Positions 1 through 10,983 of a stretch of 64,000 bases of DNA are shown in pieces. Every line of letters begins with the position of its first letter. The stretch's first letter is position 1. Under the pieces are notes generated by a model. It searched no databases. It was not told the DNA's origin and worked only from the letters and a program-made list of their open reading frames with translations. The stretch is from Thalassia testudinum (Eukaryota > Streptophyta > Magnoliopsida > Alismatales > Hydrocharitaceae): contig JAZHRO010000062.1 of NCBI GenBank assembly GCA_037157565.1, forward strand, positions 4,588,001-4,652,000, written 5' to 3'. The translations under genes and the position numbers were made by a program.

Positions 1-357
1 AGGCAGGACTAGGTTAAGCCTCGAGAGGCGGGGTTTTGTTCGCTGGGCACTTGGCTTTCATTCCCTTAGTAGAATCTGGTGACTAGGCTGCGGGGTAGCG
101 TCATACGACCGCGATTGTAGGATCTATGGAACCGGCGACGCAAGCCAAAGGAAGAACCTTCCATACAATTCCCTCGTAATCAACCTAGCCAGATTAGCTT
201 TGGGAAGGGGAGTCCAGTGCTTACGGGCTTGATCACCCTTTTGGAGATTTCTAGGTCTCCTACGGAATACACCATAAGGACTAGGCTTGTTTGCTTCGTT
301 GTACACACACTTCTCGCATCTGTCGCTCTCCGCATCCCCTCTGTTCTTCTCTAGTGT
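1..357 (+). other. E1 untranslated leader (partial)
   Basis: Non-coding sequence between the missing primer-binding site and gag. It aligns with the inverted leader of D at about 9803-10200, which shows that it belongs to the element and not to flanking host DNA. Confidence 0.75.
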
Positions 358-2029
358 ATGCACAGGAGACGCTCACTGCATCCCGAGTTGTTTGTTTTAG
401 GACGGGAATCCAGGCGACCTGATTCTGATAGAAACATGGCTGAACCTAGGGTAGATGAGGTTGAGGACCAACCCCCACCAGACACAATGGCCATCATCCA
501 AGCCCAGATTAACGCAAACCCCCGGCTTCAACAGCAATAGATCACACTATCATGCAAGCCATACACCGGTTGCAGAACCCGCAAGGGCAACCACCACCAC
601 CTTTCCAAGGCCCACAAGGGCAACCGCCACCTGATCTACCACCATTCCAGGACAAACCTAGGCCCCTCCGCGACTTCTACAATCCTTCCACTATTTGAGT
701 CGAGCCACACCTTAGGATCCCCGAAGGGGGAGATGATTTTGAGGTAAAACCAAATGTCTTGAGTCAGATTCAGAGCCACTTCCATGGAAGCTTAAATGAA
801 GACCCCTTCCATCACCTAGAAGATCTCGACCGAATAGCCCAAATTGTGAAACCTAGGAACATTAGCCTTGACATTGTTTTGATTAAGATGTTCCCCTTCT
901 CGCTGAGAGACAAGGCATCTCACTGGTTTAAAACCCTAGGTAGACCCATCACCACTTGGGAAGAACTGAGGCATGCATTCTTAAAGAAATTCTTCTCCAT
1001 AGGAAAGACTAATGCCCTCAGAAGAGCCATTACTGCCTTTACACTCCAGGGTGGGGAACAGTTCCATGAGGCATGGGAAAGATTTAATGAACTACTAAGG
1101 AAATGCCCACACCACAAAGTACCAAGGTGGCAATTGGCCCAGATCTTCTACCACGGTCTAGACAGCAACCTACGAAACTTCGTCAATGCCTCATGCGGGG
1201 GGAACTTCCTGAACAAAGATGAGGAGAGTGTGTTTGAGCTCTTTGAGTCTATGAGAGAAAATTCGCTCAACGATGCCTCCATGACCTAGTTTAACCGATC
1301 CAGTCAACCCCGTGGTGGGATTTATGAGGTATAAGCAAATTCTGGAATGGTTGACATGGACATCATTGCCAAGAAATTAGATCGAGTGGAATTGGTGGAT
1401 AGAAAGATAGGTGAGCTATTGAACCAGACCAGGAAACCGTTATAGACCTTCTCCCTAGCAAAGGGAGCTCACAATGTTGACCTGGTCCAGCCCTTAAGTC
1501 AACTGAACCTAGAACAACCCCTGACCATGTTCCAGGGAGGGACCTTTGCTCCCTCAACCCTTGATTACTTTCTTCCCTCCCCATCGACATCTGCTATCCT
1601 TGAAGATGTACAGGCTATCCAAGGTTATGCTAAACCTGACCCTTTCTCCAACACTTACAACACTGGCTGGCGTAATCACCCCAACTTTGGTAGGACAAAT
1701 CAGAAACCACCTCAATTCCAGAACCAGCCCAGGACAAACCAGCAGCCAAACTTGGCCCCCTATCAGCAAGGACCACCAATTAGACCCCCATATAATCCGA
1801 ATAGGGCGGCCCCTCCCCCGTAAAACCAAATGGACACCCTGATAAAGATGATGGCTGAAATGAACTAGAAACATCAGGAGGAAATGGCCTTAGTAAAGGG
1901 ACAGTTAAGCCAACTATTGGACTGTAAACAACAAGGATCCCTATCTTCCTAGCCACAACCGAACCCGCGAAACATGATTAAAGAGGCTCCAATTCGCGAG
2001 GGTTCCAGGGCAATCCCGGGCAGGCTCAC
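358..2029 (+). pseudogene. gag: gag of E1, broken
   Basis: Gag would form the particle around the element RNA. The first ATG (358) opens MHRRRSLHPELF, matched by the start of D's gag. A proline/glutamine-rich stretch leads into the retrotransposon-gag core (about 759-1289), where motifs such as HFHG, FPFSLRDKA and GRPITTWEELR are readable. A second proline/asparagine-rich region follows (1527-1823). In-frame stops lie near 538, 697, 1287, 1333, 1442, 1820, 1867 and 1950. Most change a codon expected to be CAG, CAA or CGA into TAG, TAA or TGA. A one-base loss near 550, judged against D, shifts the frame. A further frame change near 2000 leads into the protease frame. Confidence 0.85.
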
Positions 2030-3286
2030 ATGGTCCAGCCCGCCCCACAAACACCCCATGGGTTCGATGCTTCTTCGTCCTTGTGTTCTCAAGGATCAAC
2101 CCATGGTCCCAATGCCTCTGCAAATGCAGTAACCTTGAGAAGCGGCACCAAAACGCAGGATCCCAAATGGCTGACTCTTCCCGAGACTTCACCTTCTGAA
2201 ACACCCGACTCAGAAGAGGCACTGGAAAAACCCAAGGACCCAGAAATAGATCCTATCCATGTTCAAATACCATACCCCGAGGCCTTGGAAACAATCAAGA
2301 AGAAGAAAAGTGTTGTGGAAACTGAGGAGCTTTTGGATATCTTTAAGCAGGTTCAGATTAATATTCCGCTCCTCGAAGCCGTCAAGTACATCCCGGCTTA
2401 CGTCATGTTTTTAAAGGATGCCTGTACACCCAAACGTAAGCCAAGACCTCAAGCACCTAGGAAGGTTGTGCTCTCAGAGCAAGCAAGTTCCGTGATATCA
2501 AGCAACCTTCCACTCAAGCGAACTGACCTGGGAGCGCCCCTGATATCCTGCAATATCGGGGACATGACATTTGATAGAGCACTCCTGGACTTAGGTGCTT
2601 CCATCAATCTGATTCCAACAACCATGTACCACCAATTTGGTTTCGAAGAGTTGACACCCACACCTGTCACCATCCAGTTGGCTGATAGATCTGTGAAGAC
2701 CCCGAAGGGGGTTGTCGAGGATGTGATTGTGCGGGTCAAGGACTTCTATTTTCCGGTCGACTTCTTCGTTCTCGATATGGAAGTCCCTGAAAAACTACAG
2801 AATGCACCCATAATCTTAGGTAGACCGGATTGTGACACAGGATGTATGGACATCGCCTTCAGAGACAAGAAAATGCAGTTGGATATCTTCCGGGCGACCA
2901 AGTCTTTTGATTATGACTGTGTCGAGGAGCATGATCCCGTGGAACCTTTAGTCGAGGAATGCCTTATCCTTAGTTCTGTCTCGAACCACCAATCCTGTAA
3001 CGACTGTTCTAACCCGTCACCATCACTGCCCATGGACCTCTGTAGGGTTGATTACTATCAAACAACACCATTTGAGGAGATTGATGTTGATCAATTCTCG
3101 CCTTTCCCTTTTCCTTCGACTGTTGTTCCACTCGCACCCGAACTCAAGCCACTACCTGAGAATCTCAAGTATGTCTTCCTGGGACCTGACCAGACCTTCC
3201 CTGTCATTATTAACTCTCATCTAACCAAGGATCAGGAACTCAGGTTGATCGCGACCCTTTCGGAACATCGGACCGCCATTGGATGA
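2030..3286 (+). pseudogene. gag C-terminus and aspartic protease of E1
   Basis: An open stretch of 418 codons. The retroviral-type aspartic protease, which cuts the polyprotein, is recognised by LLDLGASINLIP with its catalytic Asp at about 2588 and by the downstream ILGRP at about 2815. The first 130 residues are the charged tail of gag (EKPKDPEIDP region, about 2230). The stop at 3284-3286 stands where homologues continue into RT; a Trp codon changed by one base to TGA explains it. The protease domain itself looks intact. It sits between gag and RT as in all Ty3/gypsy elements. Confidence 0.88.
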
Positions 3287-4635
3287 ACCCTTTCAGACTT
3301 AAGAGGAATTAGCCCTGCCTATTGCACTAATAAGATTTACCTGGAAGACGGGGCACAACCCTCCTGCCAGATGCAGAGACGGTTAAACCCAAATATGCAG
3401 GAGGTCGTTAAGAAAGAAATTATCAAGTGGCTTGACGCCGACATCATCTACCCCATCTCTGACAGCCCCTAGGTGAGCCCCACTCAAGTGGTTCCAAAGA
3501 AAGCCAGGCTCACCGTTGTTACCAATGAGCATGGCGAATCCATCCCCACCCGCACCACCACCTCATGGCAGGTGTGTATTGATTGCAGGAAGCTCAATGA
3601 AGCAACCACGAAAGATCATTTCCCCTTGCCATTCATTGACCAGATCCTTGAAAGATTGGCAGGGCAAAAGTATTTTTGCTTCCTGGATGGATATTCAGGG
3701 TATAACCAAGTCTCAATTGCTCCTGAAGATCAAGAAAAGACCACATTCACTTACCCGTACGACACGTTTGCATTCTTTCATATGCCGTTCGGGTTATGCA
3801 ATGCACCCGCTACCTTTCAGCGTTGCATGCTAGCCATTTTTTCAGAAATAGTGGGTGAATACCTAGAGGTCTTTATGGATGATTTATCTGTATTTGGGAA
3901 TTCATTCGACCACTGTTTGAGCAACTTGGAGAAAATCATGAAACGATGTATCGAGGTTAATTTGGTGTTAAGTTGGGAAAAGAGCCATTTTATGGTTCAA
4001 GAAGGAATCATCCTCGGTCACATCGTATCGCATAGGAATATTGAGGTGGATCAGGCTAAAGTTGATTTGATTTCCAAACTTCCTCCGCCTAACTCGGTCC
4101 GGCAGATCCGTTCATTCTTGGGACATGTTGGCTTCTACCGAAGGTTCATTAAAGACTTCTCCAAGCTTTCTAAACCCTTAACCGACCTTCTGGCCAACGA
4201 TGCCATATTTCACATGACCTCTAATTGCATCCAGGCTTACCACACCCTCAGGGACTTAGTGTCCACAGCACCTGTACTTCAGCCCCCAGATTGGTCCCAG
4301 GACTTTGAGATTATGTGTGATGCATCAGATTTTTCCATAGGCGCTGTCCTGGGACAAAGACAAGACAAGAAACCCGTGGTGATCTACTACGCGAGCAAGA
4401 TGTTGGACAAGGCCCAACAAAATTATACAGTCACAGAGAATGAATTTCTCGCCGTAGCTTTCGGACTTGAGAAGTTCCAACCTTACCTACTAGGATCCCA
4501 CGTGACCATATATACTGACCATTCAGCCATCCGGCACTTGTTGGCTAAAAAGGACGCGAAGCCCAGGCTCATCGGATGGATCCTGCTCTTGTAGGAATTT
4601 GACCTGGAAATCTGCAACAAGCCTGATCAAAGAAT
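3287..4635 (+). pseudogene. reverse transcriptase and RNase H of E1
   Basis: These enzymes would copy the element RNA into DNA. RT motifs in order: [14 protein letters not shown] (3568 on), [27 protein letters not shown] and the catalytic FMDDLSVFG, with FMDD at 3872-3883. RNase H follows: [13 protein letters not shown] (about 4317), the TENEFLAV region and TDHS. All visible RT and RNase H catalytic residues are kept. Breaks are a TAG at about 3470 (Trp expected), a TAG at 4592-4594 (Gln expected) and a one-base frame change between 4595 and 4636. The frame matches that of the protease open stretch upstream, so one original gag-pol frame is likely. Confidence 0.9.
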
Positions 4636-6028
4636 GTGGTGGCTGACCAATTGTCCAGACTTCAACCAGACCACATTGGACCCTCTCTGCCTTTATCTGA
4701 CACCTTTCCCGATGAACACATTGCGGATGTGCAAGACAAAAAATTGCCTTGGAATGCTGACTATGTCAACTACCTGGTTGTAGGACAAACCTCGCACAGC
4801 TGGTCCAGACAGCAACGGGACAAGTTCTTAGCCGAGGCCAAGCATTATTTCTAGGATGATCCCATGCTGTTTCGCCTCTGTGCCAATCAGATTATCAGGA
4901 GGTGTATCCCTGAGGACGAAGTTCAAAGTGTGCTATCTTTTTGTCATGACCAAGCTTGTGGTGGCCACTTCTTAGGAAAGAAAATGGCTGCAAAGGTCCT
5001 GCAATCCGGATTTTACTAGCCTTCCTTATTTAAGGATGCACACAACTTTGCCAAGACTTGCTCTCGCTATCAAACACTGGGGACCATGACCAGAAAAGAT
5101 ATGATGCCCCTCCAGCCCATTTTGATTATCGAGATCTTCGAAGTTTGGGGTATTGATTTTATGGGCCCCTTCCCACCATCCAACGGCTTTGAGTACATCC
5201 TAATCTCGGTAAACTATGTCTCTAAATGGATTGAAGCCGTCGCCACCCTCCGATGTGATCATAAGACTGTCATGGACTTTGTTAAGCAAAACATCTTTTC
5301 CCAGTTTGGAATACCAAAGGCCATGATCAGTGATGGTGGAAGTCATTTTATTCACTCCCAATTCCGTGCCCTACTTAGAAAATATGGGGTTAACCACCAC
5401 ATCGCTACCCCATATCATCCGCAAATAAATGGGCAGACCAAGGTGTTAAATAGACAAATCACAAACATTATACAGAAAACGGTGAGACCTGACAGGAAAG
5501 ACTGGTCCACACGACTGGATGATGCCCTGTGGGCATACAAGACCACTTTCAAGACCCCGATAGGCATGTTGCCCTATTGCTTGGTCTTTGGCAAAGCCTG
5601 CCACCTTCCTGTCGAGTTGGAACACCGGGCTTACTGGGCCGTCAAACAATGTAACATTGATTCCCAGTTAGCCAATGCGTAGAGGACGCTCCAACACTTT
5701 GAGCTCAAAGAAATTCATCGGGATGCCTTTGAGAACAGTCGACTGTATAAAGAGAAAATGAAAGCCATCCACGACCGACTCATCCATAGAAAGTCCTTTG
5801 AGCCTAACCAGCAAGTCTGGCTGTTTGATGCCCGTTTGAAACTCTTTCCAGGGAAGCTCAGGTCCAAGTGAACAGGACCATTCAGGGTGATCAAGCCCCA
5901 CTCAAATGGGGCAGTTGAAATCGATGATCCGAACACTGGGCACACTTTCACAGTCAATGGCCAGAAATTAAAACACTTCCTAGCCCAGGTTCCCCCAAAG
6001 GAGAGTGTCACCCTCGTTGAGGGATGAC
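4636..6028 (+). pseudogene. integrase of E1, catalytic residues lost
   Basis: Integrase would join the DNA copy to the genome. It begins at the RNase H-IN linker (VVADQLSRL). The N-terminal HHCC zinc finger keeps its histidines (HDQACGGH) but the last cysteine is Tyr at 5068-5070 (CSRY where CxRC is expected). In the core, the first Asp (GIDFMGPF, 5155) and second Asp (ISDGG, 5332) are present. The third acidic residue, in perfect D-D-35-E register at 5440-5442, is Lys: NGQTKV in place of the usual NGQAEV. In-frame stops occur at about 4853, 5018, 5682 and 5869. The C-terminal domain (FEPNQQVWLFDARLKLF) has no chromodomain, as expected for Athila. Confidence 0.9.
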
Positions 6029-7379
6029 ACGAAGCACTGCCCAGTTGAAGGCGTTAAACTCAGCGCTTCCTGGGAGGCAACCCAGAAGATTCAGACCGAT
6101 CAGGTATTCTACTTCACTCAGGTAATATCTTTTCAAACTCCTGTTGCATCCACGTATTTGTCAATGAGGACATTGTCCAACTTAAGCATGGGGGGTGGTA
6201 AATTGCATGATCCTGATCTTATTTAATCAATCTGAATAGAATAAAATAATAATAATAATAAGAATTTAGGAAGAAAAACTTAGGCATTAGAAAATTGTCA
6301 ATGGTGGGAAATAATACGGAAAGAACTTGAACACTTAGACTTTTCAGGCCTTCAGGCTTAATCAGCCCTGGTGTTCGTTAAAATACAGATTTAGCTTCAA
6401 ATCCTTGCAACCTTAAGCTACTCTAATCCACTAACTAAATAAGGTGATAAGTATACGACTTAATAACTCACCCTCTAACTCAGAAGGACTTTTAGCCTAA
6501 GCATCTGCACACATTTTTGCATAGACTCACTCCTCGGAGATTCTGACAGAAATTGGATAGCTAATGAACACTCTAGGGTGGTATGGCTGGCAAGTTGTCA
6601 TGGTTAACAACCCATTGGCAGGTTGTCCAGAACCCAGCCACGAGACCACCTCTTCTTCATTGCCTCTAGGTAAATTTGAGATCAGGGAAACCACCTACCA
6701 AATAAATAAAAAAAAAAGAGGAGAAAAAAGAGAACAAAATAAACCACACTTCATCGAATGAGTATGACTGGCAAGTGATCGTGGGTAACAGCCCATTGGT
6801 CAGTTGTCCAGAGCCCAGCTCAGTAAATGCACAAAAAGAACCAAAACACTTAAGGAAGAAGCGGGGAAGTAGAGCAAGCTGGAGAGATATACACTGGAAA
6901 AACCCTTATGTTGACCCCAAGCAAAACAAACGTAGGGAGAAAGCTACCGATCGAAAAAATACACCTTCAGGCAAAACACTTCCTCTTCCGGTCACCTAGG
7001 GGCGTAAAACCCGGAGTCTGTCTAAATTATTGTTGAGTGAGTCTATCACGATCTTCACATCAAGATGCTTAGCACTTAGAGTTCTATCTGAGTTTTTGGT
7101 GGGTTGGGTAGTCGTAAAAAGTTACCAACACACTCTTAACTCCAAAAAAATCTAAAAATAAGAAATATATATATATACATACATTAAAGCAAGGATTCAG
7201 GCGATTCATATTTTGGCAGACACCCGGGCGCTGCTTAGTCTTTGTAGATTAAGATCTTAGTATATTTCCTCTTATTGACAAGTGACGAAGTGCCTAAGTA
7301 ATTACTTCTTAAATTCTGACTGGAAATAAAAGCTAGAATAAACCTTACTAGGGATTAGTAAGGAGTAAGCATGGGGGTA
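6029..7379 (+). other. E1 3' non-coding region with two polypurine tracts
   Basis: No supportable gene; open stretches here are short and unlike known proteins. It starts with a conserved Athila-type block: a small inverted repeat CTGGG-AGGCAA-CCCAG (6070-6085), then GAGGACATTG and AAGCATGGGGGG (about 6168-6194), the latter an internal polypurine tract. Two similar segments at 6573-6640 and 6768-6822 share a TGGCAAGT...GGTAACA...CCCATTGG...GTTGTCCAGA...CCCAGC pattern, an imprecise tandem duplication. The region ends at AGCATGGGGGTA (7368-7379) directly before the LTR. That tract is the expected primer for plus-strand DNA synthesis. Confidence 0.75.
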
Positions 7380-8797
7380 TGATAACACTGCATCTTGGGG
7401 TGATAAATCTGTCAATTGGGGTTTATCTTAAGAGCAAAATGCACAAATAACACATCATAAATTGGAACAGGAGCATCACATGCATTGCACATCAAGATTA
7501 CTTATAATGCATTATTAACGGCCATGTGTATAAGGATAAGTCAAAACAGGCCTCAGATGAGCAATCAGACCACACAGATGGATTCAGAGCGACGAACGGA
7601 GTCCAACGAACTCGAAATCATCCAAATCCAACATCCGGAGCTTCTACAATGGGCTAAAGAAGTTCTGACCGTTGATTTGATGATCAACGGCCCACGGCGT
7701 GCCATGTGGCGCCCGCTCATCGCATCTCCATCGCCGCCCGCTTCTGCCTTTACCCGGAGGATGAATCTCAGTCGTCGATCTTCGATCGAACGGCCAAGAA
7801 TGCCTACGCGCCGATGCTCGCCACGACAATCTGCTACGACAGCGCAGCGGTCGGTGCTTCAACCTCGCAATCAGGGGCACAGGTTCAAAATGCCCTCCGC
7901 TCCCCAATTCTGCGCGATTTGAGGTGCACTCGATTACAATCACCTGATCAGCAGCGAATGGCACAGATCGAACCGCGCAGCGCATCGAATGCGTATGGAA
8001 GCTCACGTGTGCGATGACGCGGCAGAAGAGCGTGCCTCAGCAGCGATCTGCGAGCACGCCCTTCGTAAGATCTCAGTCGTCCGATCTTCAATTGGATGGC
8101 TTACAACGCACGCGCGCGGATCGCCTCCAAAGAAGCACAAGGTGCGCTGGTGACCGACGGGCGAAGGGGCTACGCCGACGGATTTAGTATGGGTTTAGCG
8201 ACGTCTCGGACGTCGCTAAAGCCCATACTTGAATTAGAAAACCCTTTTGCCTATATAAACTCCATCCAACCACCCATTTAAGGATTCATTCCACTTGCAA
8301 GTGCTCTAACCCACTCCTAACTACCATTAGCCCACTTTGTAATCGCCGGAGCCGACGAGCTGCTGACGGAGCCCCTCTCCACCACCGTGGCTGCCTCGTC
8401 GTCTTCTCTCTCTCTTTCCCTCTTTATCTTAAGCTTTACTTTACTTGTGTTTAAGCATTCATCTAGCGTTGTAACTGTAAAATCAAAGTTGCATGTTAAA
8501 TGAAGTTGTTTCCTATCTAGCTACTTGCCATCTTTTATGTTTAAGCTACATGTTGTGAATGAAAAGCATCTAACCCTATTCTCCCTCTCTTTCTCTCCCT
8601 CTCTCATTCGCTTTTCACCCACGTCTTTCACAAGCAAAAATCAGTGATTTATGTGACATTAAGTGACAAGAAAAATCTGATTTTCATGCCTCCTTGAGAT
8701 CGACACTCGGACTCACATCCATTTCTTCATTTAAAATCGACGTTGTAAGCACAAGCTATAACGAATCTTTTAAAACATACGCATCCCGCACACGTCA
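7380..8797 (+). repeat. 3' LTR of E1
   Basis: Starts TGATAACACT just after the polypurine tract and ends CACGTCA, so TG...CA termini. It aligns throughout with the inverted LTR at 10984-12380 of D; both starts and ends agree. It holds a hairpin and TATA box (listed separately), a CT-rich stretch (8398-8430, 8577-8606) and a CCTCCTTGAGATCGAC motif (8689-8704) shared with other LTRs here. D's gag sequence starts immediately at 8798. Confidence 0.9.
8186..8260 (+). promoter_or_regulatory. LTR core promoter: GACGTC hairpin and TATA box
   Basis: A near-perfect inverted repeat has arms at 8186-8205 and 8209-8229, differing by one inserted base, with a 3-base loop. Each arm ends in GACGTC. A TATATAAA box follows at about 8252-8259. 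D carries the same arrangement inverted (11531-11574, TATA at 11502-11509), so it is conserved in the family. Promoter activity is inferred from position and sequence only. Confidence 0.6.
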
Positions 8798-9802
8798 ATA
8801 TCCATGTCAACCATTCCAGAATAGCTTGTACCTCATAAATCCCACCACGGGGTTGACTAGATCGGCTAAACTAGGTCATGGAGGCATTGTTGAGAGAATT
8901 TTCGCTCATAGACTCAAAGAGCTTAAATGCGCTCTCCTCATCTTTGTTTAGGAAGTTCCCCCGCATGAGGCATTAACAAAGTTCCGTAGGTTGCTGTCCA
9001 GACTGAGGTAGAAGATCTAGGCCAATTGCCACCTGGGTACTTCGTGGTGTGGGAATTTCCTCAGTAGTTCATTAAATCTTTCCCACGCCTCATGGAACTG
9101 TTCCCCACCCTGTAGTGTAAAGGTAGTAATCGCTCTTCTGAGGGCATTGATTTTTCCTATAGGGAATAATTTCTTTAAGAATGCATGTCTCAGTTCTTCC
9201 CAGGTGGTGATGGGTCTACCTAGGGTTTTAAGCCAGTGAGATGCTTTGTCTCTCAGCGAGAAGGGGAGCATCTTAATCAAAACAATGTTAAGGCTAATGT
9301 TCCTAGGTTTCACAGTTCGGTCTATCCGGTCTGGATCCTCTAGGTGCTGGAAGGGATTTTCATTTGAGCTTCCATGGAAGTGGCTCTGAATCAAACTCAG
9401 GACATTTGGTTTTAGCTCAAAATCATCTCCCCCATCGGGGATCCTAAGGTGTGGCTCAATTCGAATAGTGGAAGGATTGTAGAAGTCGCGAAGGGGCCTA
9501 GGTTGGTCCTGGAATGGTGGTGGGTCAAGTGGTGGTTGCCCTTGTGGGCCCTGAAAAGGTGGTGGTGGTTGCCCCTACGGGTTCTGCAACCGGTGTATGG
9601 CTTGCATGATGGTGTGGATTTGTTGTTGTTGAAGCCGATGGTTTGAGTTAATATGGGCCTGGTTGATGGCCATTGTGTCTGGTGAGGGTTGGTCCTCAAC
9701 CTCATCTACTCTGGGTTCAGCCATGTCTCTAGCAGAATCAGGTCGCCTGGATTCTCGTCCCAAAACAAACAACTCGGGATGAAGTGATCGTCTCCCGTGC
9801 AT
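8798..9802 (-). pseudogene. gag: gag of D, truncated
   Basis: Starts MHGRRSLHPELF (ATG at 9800-9802), the same start as E1 gag. The core (9394-9017) reads HFHGSSNENPFQHLED and LPFSLRDKASHW; its later part runs to 8798. The frame changes between 9575 and 9400, and stops break it. The - strand reading aligns with E1 gag from 358 to about 1363 and then ends exactly at the E1 LTR boundary. Confidence 0.85.
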
Positions 9803-10980
9803 ACACTAGAGAAGAATAGGAGGGGATGCAGAGAGCGACAACTGCGAGAAGTGTGTGTACAATCAAGCAAACAAGTCTAGTCCTTATGGTGTATTCCTTA
9901 GGAGACCTAGAAATCTCCAAAGGGGTGATCAAGTCCTTAAGCACTGAACTTCCCTTCCCAAAGCTAATCTGGCCAGGTTGATTATGAGGGGATTGTAGGG
10001 AAGGTTCTTCCTTTGACTTGCGCTGCCGGTTCCATAGACCCCACAACCGCGGTCGTTTGACACTTCCTCGCAGCCTAGTCACCAGATTCTACAACCACGG
10101 TCGTTTGACACTTCCCCGCAGCCTAGTCACCAGATTCTACTAAGGGAATGAAAGCCAAGTGCCCAGCGAACAAAACCACGCCTCTTGAGGCTTAACCCAG
10201 TCATGCCTATGGTACGTCTACTCTGTTTTAAAAGGGCTAGGATATTGCTTGGGCTAGGGTTATGTGATGAAGTGTTGATTAGGGTAGTGCCACTTAGTTT
10301 TCCAATTCCAGTGTGTATGCTCCTATCAAAACCTGGTTTTCAAGTAAGGATTTTTTTTTTTTTTAAGATGTGGTGTCTTTTAATATTTATCCTTACTTTT
10401 GTGTCTTTTAGGGTTGACGTGTCTTAATGTTTCCAGACAAGTTTCAAGTGCGCACACCAAGTTTTGCACACAATTGGTGAGAGTAGATTTCCTTTGATGT
10501 GAAGAGGCTTTAAAACCCTAAAGTGCTCATCATAGTGTTCATGCAACTACTATTAGATGAGTTGATTTTTAGGGTTGAGTGGTGCGGCCCATGTCAATTC
10601 AAGGTTGCTTCGCAAACACCACACAAAAAGAAAGAACACTCCAAAAGCTTAGGTCATTAAAAATGTTAGAGTGTATTTTTTTTGTTGGGTGATGTGTTAA
10701 GGATGTGGATCAGGCAATCATGCACCATGCCAATTTTTTTCGATTTTACAATTTTTTTAGATTTTTAGGCAAGCAAATAACCACAAGTGAAGAATTACTC
10801 ACGACCGACCCTTGTTGCGCTTACTCCCTCTTTACCGTCACGAGTTGCACTACTTCGTCGTTCAGGCGTCGAATTCCTGCAACCATCAAGTAGAAGGAGA
10901 AAAGGCGTTAGATGATGTGAGCATGGAGGTAAAATGAAAGTGACAAAATAAATCCGTTGCCTCCCCGGTAACGGCGTCAA
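9803..10980 (-). other. D leader and primer-binding site
   Basis: Non-coding leader between LTR and gag, partly alignable with E1 1-357. The primer-binding site is at 10962-10980: on the - strand it reads TTGACGCCGTTACCGGGGA, a degenerate match to the complement of the tRNA-Asp 3' end. The segment 10956-10972 forms most of a small stem found at the same place in A, B, C and J2. Confidence 0.75.
10041..10138. repeat. 48-bp tandem duplication in D leader
   Basis: Two nearly identical units, each containing CGGTCGTTTGACACTTCC and ending CACCAGATTCTAC, lie 48 bases apart. E1 has the corresponding unit once (about 66-120), so the duplication is specific to D. Confidence 0.85.
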
Positions 10981-10983
10981 ATC

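Larger units (their letters stand above)
1..8797 (+). mobile_element. E1: Athila-like Ty3/gypsy retrotransposon, 5' LTR outside window
   Basis: Order seen: leader, gag, aspartic protease, RT, RNase H, integrase, about 1.35 kb of non-coding sequence, polypurine tract, LTR. That is the Ty3/gypsy order (integrase last). The RT and integrase wording is of the plant Athila lineage. No env-like frame follows the integrase, although some Athila members have one. The 3' LTR ends at 8797 and directly abuts - strand gag sequence of a related element (D), at a point matching about position 1363 in E1's own gag. This suggests E1 inserted into D, with the other half of D and E1's 5' LTR left of the window. 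All reading frames are damaged, so the copy is non-functional. Confidence 0.88.

Noticed and set aside
6029..7379. Env-like gene after integrase, as in some Athila elements
   Set aside because: No frame longer than about 75 codons and no membrane or signal segments seen.
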